From Agromyces rhizosphaerae (GTDB lineage Bacteria; Actinomycetota; Actinomycetes; Actinomycetales; Microbacteriaceae), in the NCBI RefSeq assembly GCF_027925245.1, contig NZ_BSDP01000001.1, positions 1,054,001 to 1,118,000 of the forward strand: a stretch of DNA of 64,000 nt, given 5' to 3'. The notes under the pieces are model-generated. The model had not been told where the DNA came from and did no database searches. It saw only the letters and a program-made list of their open reading frames with translations. Positions within the stretch are counted from its first letter, which is position 1. Every line of letters begins with the position of its first letter. Position numbers and translations under genes: made by a program. Below, piece by piece: positions 32,762 through 41,407 of the stretch.

Positions 32762-33567
32762 GCATCATGACCACCGGCGCGTCACGCGTCGGCTACGAGA
32801 CCAAGGGGTACTTCCGCACCCCCGACGCGGTGTTCTTCACCTTCCTGTTCCCCGTGGTGATGCTGGCGATCTTCGCTACCGCGTTCAGCTCCATGGGCGA
32901 CATCACCCCCGGCCCGGGAATGGAGGGCGTGAGCTTCGCGGAGTACTACCTGCCCGGCCTGCTCGCCGCGGGACTGCTGCTCTCGGGCGTGCAGAACCTC
33001 GCGGTCGACATCGCCGGCGAGAAGGGCGACGGCACCCTGAAGCGCCTCGGCGGCACCCCGCTGTCGCCGATCGCGTTCTTCATCGGCAAGATGGGCCAGG
33101 TCTTCGTGACCGGCGTGCTGCAGGCGGCACTGCTGCTCGTGGTGGCCGCGGTGTTCTTCGGTGTCGGCCTGCCGACCGAGCCGGAGAAGTGGGTCACCTT
33201 CGCGTGGGTGTTCGTGCTCGGCATCGCCACCTCGGCGCTGCTCGGCGTGGCCCTCTCGTCGGTGCCCCGCTCGGCCAAGTCCGCGACCGCGGTCGTCATC
33301 CCGATCGTGCTGGTGCTGCAGTTCATCTCGGGCGTGTACCTGCAGTTCTACCAACTGCCCGAGTGGATGCAGAACATCGCCAGCGTCTTCCCGCTGAAGT
33401 GGATGGCGCAGGGCATGCGCGCGGTGTTCCTGCCCGAGGACTTCGAGGTGCTCGAGCAGACCGGCACCTGGGACCTCGGCGGCGTCGCGATCGCGCTGCT
33501 CATCTGGCTGGTCGTCGGCCTCGTGATCTCGCGGGTGACGTTCCGCTGGATCCGCCGCGACGCGTGA
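32758..33567 (+). CDS. ABC-2 type transporter permease
   Basis: The 269-residue protein has six membrane segments and the ABC-2 pattern: FRTPDAVFFTFLFPVVMLAIFA, an extracellular loop EYYLPGLLAAGLLLSGVQNLAVDIAGEKGDGTLKRLGGTPLSP, and a C-terminal FPLKWMAQGMRAVFLP. ATG 32758 overlaps the ATPase stop in ATGA, so the pair is translationally coupled. It is the membrane part of the exporter. Confidence 0.88.
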   Translation: MSIMTTGASRVGYETKGYFRTPDAVFFTFLFPVVMLAIFATAFSSMGDITPGPGMEGVSFAEYYLPGLLAAGLLLSGVQNLAVDIAGEKGDGTLKRLGGTPLSPIAFFIGKMGQVFVTGVLQAALLLVVAAVFFGVGLPTEPEKWVTFAWVFVLGIATSALLGVALSSVPRSAKSATAVVIPIVLVLQFISGVYLQFYQLPEWMQNIASVFPLKWMAQGMRAVFLPEDFEVLEQTGTWDLGGVAIALLIWLVVGLVISRVTFRWIRRDA

Positions 33568-33579
33568 CAGGCTGAGCAC

Positions 33580-34791
33580 ATGGGCGGCAAGCACTGGTGG
33601 GACCTCGCGGCGGCGGCCACGGCCGTCGCCGCGACGGTCTTCGCGCTGGTCGACACCCCGTACGGGGCGACCGACTGGGTGACGTTCGCCGCCATCGCGG
33701 GCTTCGTCGTCATCTACGCGGCATGGGCGAGGCGATGGCTCGCCGGCCCGTCGCTGCTGCACCACCTCGGGCCGGTCGCTGCGCTCTCCGCCACGCTCGC
33801 GGTCGGCACCTCGGTCGAACCGTCGTTCGCACTCGTGCAGGCGTTCATCTACCCGTTCGCATGGTGGAGCGCGGCGACCATGCGGCTGGCGGTCATCGGC
33901 AACGTCTTCCCCGCCGCTGCGGTGGTCATCGGCTACACGGTGCGGCTCGGGCTGCCGGGGCTGCCAACCGGGCTCGGCATCGCGGTCGTGTCGCTCGCGG
34001 GTTCGCTCGCGCTGGGCTTCTGGATCGCCCGGATCGCCGCCTACGGCGCCGAACGGGCCCAGCTGCTCGACGAGCTCCAGGCCGCGCAGGGCGAGCTCGC
34101 GGCGATGCACCGCGACGCCGGCATGGCGACCGAGCGCGAGCGGCTCGCACGCGAGATCCACGACACGATCGCCCAGTCGCTTACCGGGCTCGTGATGGTG
34201 GCGCAGCGCACGCGGGGGCAACTCGCGCGCGGGTCGGCGGAAGGGGTCGCCTCGGCAACGTCCGATGTCGAGCTCATCGAGCAGATGGCCCGCGAGGCGC
34301 TCACCGAGGCCCGGTCGCTCGTGGCGTCGATGGCACCCGTGCGGGTCGAGTCGACGCTCGCCGAGGCGCTCGCCCGGCTCGGGCAGCGGTTCGCCCGTGA
34401 GACGGGCGTCGCGGTGCAGACGACGGCGGATGCGCCGGGGCTCGACCGCGAACTCGAGGTCGTGCTGCTGCGCTGCGCTCAGGAGGGGCTCGCGAACGTG
34501 CGCAAGCACGCGCACGCGTCGCGTGCATCGATCGAGGCCGCGGCGAGCGCGCGGGAGGTCGTACTCACGGTGCTCGACGACGGCGTCGGACCGGGCGCCG
34601 AGCCGGGCGCCGACGGCGGCTTCGGCGTCGCGGGCATGCGCGACCGGGTCGCGCTCGTCGGCGGCACGGTCTCGCTGGAGCCGGGTCCGGCGGGCGGCAC
34701 CGCGCTCACGGTGGTCGTGCCGCTGAGCGCGCCGGTGCCCACTGCCGAGACGGATGCCTCCGCCGCCCGAACCCCGGAGGCGAACCCGTGA
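33580..34791 (+). CDS. Sensor histidine kinase (NarL/LiaS type)
   Basis: The 403-residue protein has about five membrane helices (residues 10-150), then HisKA_3 with the phosphorylated His194 in ERERLAREIHDTIAQSLTGLVM. A HATPase_c domain follows (GLANVRKHAHAS, VLDDGVGPG, GVAGMRDRVALVGG). There is no large extracellular sensor, so it may sense the membrane or the transporter itself. It begins 12 bases after the permease stop and overlaps the response regulator start. Confidence 0.9.
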   Translation: MGGKHWWDLAAAATAVAATVFALVDTPYGATDWVTFAAIAGFVVIYAAWARRWLAGPSLLHHLGPVAALSATLAVGTSVEPSFALVQAFIYPFAWWSAATMRLAVIGNVFPAAAVVIGYTVRLGLPGLPTGLGIAVVSLAGSLALGFWIARIAAYGAERAQLLDELQAAQGELAAMHRDAGMATERERLAREIHDTIAQSLTGLVMVAQRTRGQLARGSAEGVASATSDVELIEQMAREALTEARSLVASMAPVRVESTLAEALARLGQRFARETGVAVQTTADAPGLDRELEVVLLRCAQEGLANVRKHAHASRASIEAAASAREVVLTVLDDGVGPGAEPGADGGFGVAGMRDRVALVGGTVSLEPGPAGGTALTVVVPLSAPVPTAETDASAARTPEANP

Positions 34792-35435
34792 TCCGCATCA
34801 TCGTGGCCGACGACCACCCCATCGTGCGGGGCGGCCTGGCCGGCATGCTCGCCGCGTTCGACGACATCGAGGTCGTCGCCGAGGCGCCCGACGGCCTCGA
34901 GGCCGTGCGCCTGGCCGCCGAGCACGCGCCCGACCTCGTGCTCATGGACCTGCGGATGCCCGGGCTCGACGGCGCCGCCGCGACCGAGCGCATCCTCGCG
35001 GAGGCCGCCGACGCGGGCCGCGCGACGCGGGTGCTCGTGCTCACGACCTACGAGACCGACGACCACATCATCGGCGCGATCGAGGCAGGCGCCTCGGGCT
35101 ACCTGCTGAAGGCCGCCCCACAGGACGAGATCGTCGCCGGCGTGCGCGCGGTCGCCGCCGGCGAGACCGTGCTGGCCCCGTCGATCGCCGCGAAGCTCGT
35201 CGCGCGCGTGCGCACGGGCGCCGCGCCCGCGGCATCCGACTCCCCCGCGCTCTCGCCGCGCGAACTCGAGGTGCTGCGCCTCGTGGCCGACGGCCGCAGC
35301 AACCCCGCGATCGCCGCCGAGCTGTTCATCGGCGAGGCCACCGTGAAGACGCACCTGCAGCACGTCTTCGAGAAGCTCGACGTCTCCGACCGCACCCGGG
35401 CCGTCACCCGCGCGATGGAGCTCGGGCTGCTCTGA
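34788..35435 (+). CDS. LuxR/NarL-family response regulator
   Basis: The 215-residue protein has a receiver domain (VADDHPIV acidic pair, phospho-acceptor Asp54 in VLMDLRMPG, LTTYETDD, Lys in YLLKAAPQDE). A LuxR HTH follows (LSPRELEVLRLVADGRSNPAIAAELFIGEATVKTHLQHVFEKLDVSDRTRAV). GTG 34788 overlaps the kinase stop by four bases. It probably controls the ABC exporter operon it belongs to. Confidence 0.92.
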   Translation: MIRIIVADDHPIVRGGLAGMLAAFDDIEVVAEAPDGLEAVRLAAEHAPDLVLMDLRMPGLDGAAATERILAEAADAGRATRVLVLTTYETDDHIIGAIEAGASGYLLKAAPQDEIVAGVRAVAAGETVLAPSIAAKLVARVRTGAAPAASDSPALSPRELEVLRLVADGRSNPAIAAELFIGEATVKTHLQHVFEKLDVSDRTRAVTRAMELGLL

Positions 35436-35449
35436 CCGCGGGCCCCGGG

Positions 35450-35962
35450 TCAGTTGCCGCGGCGGTCGATGACGAGCAGCGAGCTGGTCGCCGTGGCGAG
35501 GGCGTTGCCGGCGGGGTCGAGCAGCTCGCCCTCGGTGAAGATGACGCGGCGGCCGCCCTTCACGACGCGACCGACGGCGCGGAGCGGCTCGGTGGTCGGC
35601 ATGATCGGCCGCAGGTAGCTGACCTGCAGGTCGATCGAGGTGTAGCCGACTCCGACGGGGAGCGTGGTGTGCCCGGCGCATCCGACCACCGTGTCGAGCA
35701 CCGTGCAGGCGAGGCCGCCGTGCACCATGCCGAGCGGGTTGAGGTGCCGCGCGTGCGGGGTCACCTCGAAGTCGACGGTGCCGTCGCCGACCGACACCAG
35801 CTGCAGCGCCATGGTCGACGCGATCGGCGGCGGCGGGATGCGCCCCTCGAGCATGCCCGTCAGGAAGTCGAACCCGCTCAGCTCGGGCAGCGAGGCGAGG
35901 CCGATCGCGGGGTCGGCCCACTCGAGGGTCGCGGTGTCGGTGGGCCAGGCCTCGTCGGTCAT
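35450..35962 (-). CDS. PaaI-type hotdog thioesterase
   Basis: The 170-residue protein has the 4HBT hotdog fold with GMVHGGLACTVLDTVVGCAG as the substrate and catalytic helix, and an ID-L-V-YLRPI strand. Family members hydrolyse aromatic or acyl-CoA thioesters. ATG 35962 is preceded on the minus strand by TAGGTT and seven bases, with no ribosome site, so it is probably leaderless. It converges on the response regulator gene. Confidence 0.87.
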   Translation of the reverse strand: MTDEAWPTDTATLEWADPAIGLASLPELSGFDFLTGMLEGRIPPPPIASTMALQLVSVGDGTVDFEVTPHARHLNPLGMVHGGLACTVLDTVVGCAGHTTLPVGVGYTSIDLQVSYLRPIMPTTEPLRAVGRVVKGGRRVIFTEGELLDPAGNALATATSSLLVIDRRGN

Positions 35963-36004
35963 GGCTGCCAACCTACCGGCCCTCAAAGGCGGGCCGGCCG
36001 CGGG

Positions 36005-36448
36005 CTACTGGAACGCGGGCGTCGGCTCCTCGAAGCGAAGCACGCCGGCGGCGGGCACGGGCACGACGGCGGATGCATCCTGCTCGGAGTCGCCCGGGAA
36101 CGCGAGGCGCACGACGCACTCCGCCGCCCCCGACTCGGCGATGACCACCGGCCGCCACTCCCAGTACTCCTCGGGCTCACCGGCGGCGACGCGCTCCTCC
36201 GTGAGCGGCTCGGGCAGGCGGCACCACCAGCGCTCCTCGAGCACCTCGAGGCCATGGGCGTCGAGCGCCATGCGCGCCACGCCGGGGCCGGTCACATCGC
36301 CGAGCGCGGTGCCCAGCAGCGTCATCGCCACGACCGGACCCTCCTCGTCGACGCTCGTGCGCCGGGCGACGCCGTCGACGGGTGCGAGATAGCCGACGAG
36401 CTCGTCATCGGTGGAACGGTGGTGCGGGTGCCAGTGCTCGGGTATCAC
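36005..36448 (-). CDS. Hypothetical protein
   Basis: The ~147-residue protein (IPEHWHPHHRSTDDELVGYLAPVD at the start, PEEYWEWRPVVIAESGAAECVVRLAF near the end) is soluble and acidic, with no signal peptide or membrane helix. I do not recognise the family; similar unnamed proteins occur next to each other in Microbacteriaceae. GTG 36448 was chosen because TATGGT lies seven bases upstream, fitting the leaderless pattern seen elsewhere. An in-frame ATG at 36460 would add four residues. Confidence 0.65.
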   Translation of the reverse strand: MIPEHWHPHHRSTDDELVGYLAPVDGVARRTSVDEEGPVVAMTLLGTALGDVTGPGVARMALDAHGLEVLEERWWCRLPEPLTEERVAAGEPEEYWEWRPVVIAESGAAECVVRLAFPGDSEQDASAVVPVPAAGVLRFEEPTPAFQ

Positions 36449-36531
36449 CCGAGGCACCATACCCGCCTGCTCACATGAGCGCACATCGATGACGGGCGTG
36501 CGCACCGGTGCAACTGGCCGGTCTGCGCCGC

Positions 36532-39186
36532 TCAGCCCGTGTTCTGCAGGCCCGCCGCGATGCCGTTCACGGCGAGCAGCAGCAGCCGGTGGTGCTCGTC
36601 GGTCGGGTCGCGTTGCTCCTCCTGGCGTACGGCACGCAGGGCGCGCAGCTGCAGCAGCGAGAGCGCGTCGACGTACGGGCTGCGCAGGCGCACGGCGCGG
36701 CCGAGCACCGGACGCTCCTGCAGCAGCACGTCGTTGCCGCTCGCGCGGAGCACCTGCTCGCGGGTGAGGTCCATCTCGTCGAGCACGAGGGCGGCCAGGT
36801 CGTCGCGGTCGCCGAGGGCGAGGTAGCGCTCGGCGAGGCGCCGGTCGGTCTTCGCGAGCGACATCTCGACGTTCGTGATCATCGACCGGAACAGCGGCCA
36901 GCGCGCGAATGCGTCGTGCAGCACCGCGTCGTCCTCGATCGCGGCGAGCGCCGAGCCGAGCCCGAACCAGCCGGTGAGGTTGATGCGCGCCTGGGTCCAC
37001 GAGAACACCCACGGAATGGCCCGCAGGTCTTCCAGCGACTCGACCGAGAGGCCGCGGCGCGCAGGACGCGAGCCGAGCGCGAGCAGCCCGACCTCCTCCA
37101 TCGGCGTGACCTGCGCGAACCACGGCGCGAAGCCGTCGGCCTTCACCAGGTCGAAGAAGCGCTTCCGCGACACCCGGTCGAGGTCGGCCGCCAGCCCGGT
37201 GAACTCGGCCTTGGCCGCGGTGTTCGCGCGCTCGTTGGCGGGGCTCGAGGCAAGCAGCGTGGCCGCGGCCATCTGCTCGACGTGCCGCACCGCGATGACC
37301 GGGTCGCCGTAGTGGGCGAAGATGACCTCGCCCTGCTCGGTGATCTTGAAGCGCCCGTCGACCGAGCCCGCGGGCTGGGCGAGCACGGCCTCGTTCGCCG
37401 GGCCGCCGCCGCGACCGAGTGCGCCGCCGCGGCCGTGGAAGAGCGTGAGCTCGATCTCGTTGCGCTCGGCCCAGGTGGCGATGCGCGCCTGCGCGTCGTG
37501 CAGCGCGAGGGTCGCCGAGACCGGCCCGACGTCCTTCGACGAGTCCGAGTAGCCGAGCATGACCTCGAGCTGCCGGCCGGTCTGCTCGAGCCGGGAGCGC
37601 ACCTGCGGGATCTCGATCATCGCATCGAGGATGTCGGTCGACGCGTCGAGGTCGGCGAACGTCTCGAACAGCGGGATGGCGTCGATCACCGGCTGCTCGT
37701 CGGGCCCGAGCGCCGCCTCGGCGAGTGCGAACACGTTCGCGATGTCGTCGGCCGACTGGGTGAACGAGACGATGTAGCGGCGGGCCGCGTTCACGCCGTA
37801 GCGACGCTGCAGCGAGGCGATGGTGCGGTACACCTGCAGCACCTCGGCGGTCATCTCGGCCTGCTCGCCGCCCGAGCGGACGTCGGCCAGCGCGTCGCGG
37901 TGCACCTTCGAGTGCTGGCGCACCTCGAGCTCGGCGAGGTGGAAGCCGAAGGTCTCGACCTGCCAGATGAGGTGCTGCAGCTCGCCGTTCGCGCTGCGCG
38001 CGGCACCGGCCGCGACCAGCGAGCCCTGGATGGTCCGGAGGTCGGCGAGCAGTTCCTCGGGGCCGCCGTAGGCGAGGTCGGCGTCGCGCAGGCGGGTGCC
38101 GGCGATGCGCTCGGCCACGACGAGCAGCGCCTTGCGGTGCGGCTCGTTCGGTGCGCGCGTGCCGATGCGGGTGGCCTGCTCCTCGGCGAGCGACTGCTGG
38201 CGCCGGGAGAGCTCGGCGAGCGCCGCGTCGGGCGGGGTGTCGCCCGTGTCGAGCGTGAGCGCCCGGCCGATGCGGGTCGCGGCACGCTCGAGGCCGAGCA
38301 GCACGTGCTCGGAGGCGATCGCCGCGGCGGCCTTCGTGGTCGACGCGGTCACGTACGGGTTGCCGTCGCGGTCGCCCGCGATCCAGGTGCCGAGCCGCAG
38401 GAACGGGGTGGCCCGGGCCGGCTCCGCACCGGCCTCGGCGCCCAGCAGGGCGTCGTCGAGCAGCCGGTACACGCGCGGCACCGCCTCGAACAGCGTCTGG
38501 TCGAACACGTTCATGACCGTGCGCACCTCGTCGAGCGGGGTGGGCCGGGTCGTGCGCAGCGGCGAGGTGCGCCAGAGGATGTCGATCTCCTCGAGCATCC
38601 GCCGCTCCGCCTCGGCATACGCGGGGGTGCCCGCGACGGCGAGGTGCAGCTTCGAGAGCTGGTCGGCGACGCGGCGGATGCCCGAGGCCACCGCCCGTCG
38701 CCGGGCCTCGGTCGGGTGCGCCGTGAACACGGGGTGGAAGCGCAGCTCGCGCAGGCGCCGGTTCGCCTCGTCGGCGCCGACCTCGTCGGCCAGCAGCGCG
38801 AGCGCGCCGGGGATCGAGTCGGCGGGGGCATCCGCCCCGTTCGCCCCGCGCTCGCGCAGCACGCGCACGCGGTGGTGCTCCTCGGCGAGGTTCGCGAGGT
38901 GGAAGTACACGGTGAACGCGCGCGCGACCTGCTCGGCGCGCTCCATCTCGAGGCCGTCGACGAACGCCTCGGCCTCCTCGAGCGCGGCGGTGTCGCCGTC
39001 GTAGGCGCGGATCACGAGGCCGCGGAGGTGCTCGACGTCGGCCAGCAGGCCCTCGCCGCCGGCCTCGCGCAGCACGCGTCCGAGCAGCTCGCCGAGGAGC
39101 CTGACGTCGGCGCGCAGGGGGCGGTCGACCGACTCCGTCGCCTGGGCGCGGCCGGACTGCTGGGCGTCTGTCTCGATGGTGCTCAC
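36532..39186 (-). CDS. ppc: Phosphoenolpyruvate carboxylase
   Basis: The 884-residue protein is a complete PEPC: catalytic His157 in FTAHPTEARRRAV, GTWIAGDRDGNPYVT, the second signature MLGYSDSSKDVGPVSA, FHGRGGALGRGGGP and the C-terminal AAGLQNTG. It adds bicarbonate to PEP to give oxaloacetate and refills the TCA cycle. GTG 39186 follows TACCGT by seven bases with no ribosome site, so it is probably leaderless. Slightly shorter than E. coli Ppc but all key motifs are present. Confidence 0.96.
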   Translation of the reverse strand: MSTIETDAQQSGRAQATESVDRPLRADVRLLGELLGRVLREAGGEGLLADVEHLRGLVIRAYDGDTAALEEAEAFVDGLEMERAEQVARAFTVYFHLANLAEEHHRVRVLRERGANGADAPADSIPGALALLADEVGADEANRRLRELRFHPVFTAHPTEARRRAVASGIRRVADQLSKLHLAVAGTPAYAEAERRMLEEIDILWRTSPLRTTRPTPLDEVRTVMNVFDQTLFEAVPRVYRLLDDALLGAEAGAEPARATPFLRLGTWIAGDRDGNPYVTASTTKAAAAIASEHVLLGLERAATRIGRALTLDTGDTPPDAALAELSRRQQSLAEEQATRIGTRAPNEPHRKALLVVAERIAGTRLRDADLAYGGPEELLADLRTIQGSLVAAGAARSANGELQHLIWQVETFGFHLAELEVRQHSKVHRDALADVRSGGEQAEMTAEVLQVYRTIASLQRRYGVNAARRYIVSFTQSADDIANVFALAEAALGPDEQPVIDAIPLFETFADLDASTDILDAMIEIPQVRSRLEQTGRQLEVMLGYSDSSKDVGPVSATLALHDAQARIATWAERNEIELTLFHGRGGALGRGGGPANEAVLAQPAGSVDGRFKITEQGEVIFAHYGDPVIAVRHVEQMAAATLLASSPANERANTAAKAEFTGLAADLDRVSRKRFFDLVKADGFAPWFAQVTPMEEVGLLALGSRPARRGLSVESLEDLRAIPWVFSWTQARINLTGWFGLGSALAAIEDDAVLHDAFARWPLFRSMITNVEMSLAKTDRRLAERYLALGDRDDLAALVLDEMDLTREQVLRASGNDVLLQERPVLGRAVRLRSPYVDALSLLQLRALRAVRQEEQRDPTDEHHRLLLLAVNGIAAGLQNTG

Positions 39187-39277
39187 CCGATCGACGGTAC
39201 CCGCGTCGTGTGACCGGGACGTTACCGGACCCGACGAATTCGAGCCGGGCTCGTTGTTCGCGGCCCGGTCGCGGCGC

Positions 39278-40474
39278 TCACAGCTCCGTGCCGACCAACA
39301 CGGGCTCGGGCTCGAGCAGGATGCCGAACTCGGCCTGCACCCGGCTGCGCACGAACCGCGCGAGCTGCACGACCTCGTCGGCGGTCGCCCCGCCGCAGTT
39401 CGTGAGCGCGAGCGTGTGCTTGCTCGACACCGCGGCGTGCGAGCCGGGCAGGGCGAACCCGCGCGGGATGCCGCTGCGCTCGATGAGCCACGCGGCCGAC
39501 AGCTTCACGAGCACCTCGTCGTCGTCGGTCCCCGCCGCAGCGTCGGGTTCGGCATCGGATGCCCCGGCCTCGGCCTGGTGCGCGAGGAACTGCTCGAGCG
39601 GGCTCGCGTCGAGCGCCGTGAGCGGCACGACCTCGGGCGGCGCCTCCGGCTCGACGTACCAGCGCGGGGCGTCGGCCGGCATCGTGCGCGCCACGTGCTC
39701 GGAGACGATCGGGTTGGTGAAGAACGAGCCGGCGCTCCACGAGTCGTGGTCGTCGGGGTCGAGCACCATGCCCTTCGAGGAGCGCAGCGCGAGCACCGCG
39801 GCGCGCGTGGCCTCGACCGGCACGCGGTCGCCGAGCTGCACGCCGAGCGCCTTCGCGAGCTGCGGGTACGCCACCGGCACGCCGAGCGCACCGCCCAGCA
39901 CGTCGCGCTCGGGCGAGGTGTCGTGCAACTCGAGCTCCACCGCGAGGACGATGCCGCGCAGCCCCTGCTTCAGCACGGACGTGCGGTAGCCGAGCTCGAG
40001 CTCGGCGGCGGTCATGCGGCGCGGGGCGTCCGCGTCCTCCTCGAGGAAGTCGATCGCGACGAGCACGGCCTCGAGCTCCTGCCCGTACGCGCCGATGTTC
40101 TGCACGGGCGCGGCGCCGACGCTGCCCGGGATGCCCGACAGCGCCTCGATGCCCGACCAGCCGCGCGACACGGTGTACGCGACCAGGTCGTCCCAGCGCT
40201 CCCCCGCCTGCACGCGCAGCCGCACGGTGTGCGGGTCGTCGCCGGCGCGGGTCGCGATGCCCGTGGTCGCGATGCGGATCACGGTGCCGGGCACGCCCTC
40301 GTCGCCGACGAGCAGGTTCGACCCGCCGCCGAGCGCGAGCCACGGCCCGCCCGCCTCCCACGTCTCGCGGGCGAGCGCGACGAGCTCGTCCTCGGTGGTC
40401 GCGGTGACCATGCGGGCGGCCGGGCCGCCGACGCGCAGGGTGGTCAGCTCGGCGAGGGGCACCGCGTCCGTCAC
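39278..40474 (-). CDS. murB: UDP-N-acetylmuramate dehydrogenase
   Basis: The 398-residue flavoprotein has the MurB pattern: LAELTTLRVGGPAARMV, LGGGSNLLVGDEGVPG, GWSGIEALSGIPGSVGAAPVQNIGAYGQEL, YRTSVLKQG, SAGSFFTNPIVSE and a C-terminal LTNCGGATADEVVQLARFVRSRV. It makes UDP-MurNAc for peptidoglycan. GTG 40474 overlaps the stop of the MaoC gene by four bases. The MaoC-MaoC-murB order is conserved in actinobacteria. A ~25-residue acidic insert near residue 300 (AGASDAEPDAAAGTDDDE) is unusual. Confidence 0.94.
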   Translation of the reverse strand: MTDAVPLAELTTLRVGGPAARMVTATTEDELVALARETWEAGGPWLALGGGSNLLVGDEGVPGTVIRIATTGIATRAGDDPHTVRLRVQAGERWDDLVAYTVSRGWSGIEALSGIPGSVGAAPVQNIGAYGQELEAVLVAIDFLEEDADAPRRMTAAELELGYRTSVLKQGLRGIVLAVELELHDTSPERDVLGGALGVPVAYPQLAKALGVQLGDRVPVEATRAAVLALRSSKGMVLDPDDHDSWSAGSFFTNPIVSEHVARTMPADAPRWYVEPEAPPEVVPLTALDASPLEQFLAHQAEAGASDAEPDAAAGTDDDEVLVKLSAAWLIERSGIPRGFALPGSHAAVSSKHTLALTNCGGATADEVVQLARFVRSRVQAEFGILLEPEPVLVGTEL

Positions 40475-40923
40475 GCCAGCCGCACCTGCACCTGGGCCTT
40501 GCCGAGCACGGTCGCCCCGGCGGCGCTCACGGTGAGGTCGATGCGCGCGGTGCCGGCCTCGGCGTCGAGCCGGCCGACCTTCGCGACGATCGACAGCTCG
40601 GCGCCGTCGGCGGGGTCGACCACGACCGGGCGCGTGAACCGCACCTGGTAGTCGGCCACGCGGGCGGGGTCGCCCACCCAGTCGACGACCGGCTGCACCG
40701 CGATGCCCATGGTGAGCATGCCGTGCGCGAGCACGCCGGGCAGGCCGACCGACGCGGCCACGTCGTCGCGGTAGTGGATCGGGTTGAAGTCGCCGGATGC
40801 GCCGGCGTAGCGCACGAGCGAGTCGCGCGAGAGTGCGACGGTGCGCTCGGCGACGACGTCGCCCACGGCGAGCGAAGCGAGGTCTGGCGTTGCGGGGGCA
40901 GCGGCGGCGGATGCGGCGGTCAT
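40471..40923 (-). CDS. MaoC-like (R)-hydratase/dehydratase, HadB type
   Basis: The 150-residue hotdog protein carries the full hydratase-2 motif YAGASGDFNPIHYRDDVAASVGLPGVLAHGM, with the catalytic Asp and His. Actinobacterial HadB pairs with HadA or HadC to dehydrate 3-hydroxyacyl thioesters in fatty-acid synthesis. It overlaps both the preceding and following genes by four bases in one operon with murB. Confidence 0.87.
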   Translation of the reverse strand: MTAASAAAAPATPDLASLAVGDVVAERTVALSRDSLVRYAGASGDFNPIHYRDDVAASVGLPGVLAHGMLTMGIAVQPVVDWVGDPARVADYQVRFTRPVVVDPADGAELSIVAKVGRLDAEAGTARIDLTVSAAGATVLGKAQVQVRLA

Positions 40924-41369
40924 GCGTCGTCCCCCCGCACCACGAGCGTGGAGATCGCCGTGACGACGTGCGCTCCGGAGGCATCCGTCATCGTCGACTC
41001 GGCCGTGACCATCGCGTTGCCGCCGAGCGTCTTCACGCTCGTGACGGCCAGGGTCGCGGTCAGTTCGTCGCCCGCGACGACCGCGCGCGAGTAGCTGAAG
41101 CGCTGGTCGCCGTGCACGACGCGGCTGAAGTCGATGCCCGCGTCGGGCTCGGCGAGCAGCTGCGCGAGCGTGTGCTCCTGCACGACCACCGGGAACGTCG
41201 GCGGGGCGACCACGTCGGCGTGGCCGGCCGCGCGCGCGGCCTCGGGGTCGAAGTGGATCGGACTCGTCGCGAACACGGCGCGCGCGAACTCGCGCACCTT
41301 CTCGCGACCGACGAGGTAGGGCTCGGTGGGCGCGAATTCGCGGCCCATCAGCTCGGGGTTCACTGGCAC
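40920..41369 (-). CDS. MaoC-like protein lacking the catalytic motif, HadA/HadC type
   Basis: The 149-residue protein (VNPELMGREFAPTEPYLVGREKVREFARAV at the start) has the FAS1-type dehydratase fold but no complete Asp/His hydratase-2 motif, as in HadA and HadC, which bind the acyl chain. GTG 41369 follows TAGACT by six bases with no ribosome site: a leaderless first gene of the hadA-hadB-murB operon. Confidence 0.85.
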   Translation of the reverse strand: MPVNPELMGREFAPTEPYLVGREKVREFARAVFATSPIHFDPEAARAAGHADVVAPPTFPVVVQEHTLAQLLAEPDAGIDFSRVVHGDQRFSYSRAVVAGDELTATLAVTSVKTLGGNAMVTAESTMTDASGAHVVTAISTLVVRGDDA

Positions 41370-41407
41370 CCCGACAGTCTACGGGCGCACCCGTCGTCGG
41401 CCGCGGG

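Noticed and set aside
36508..39213. A 901-codon open frame on the plus strand opposite ppc
   Set aside because: It is a mirror of the codon bias of ppc in high-GC DNA. Its translation is low-complexity (Arg, Val, Glu, Leu, His rich) with no family motif, whereas ppc on the other strand has all signature residues.
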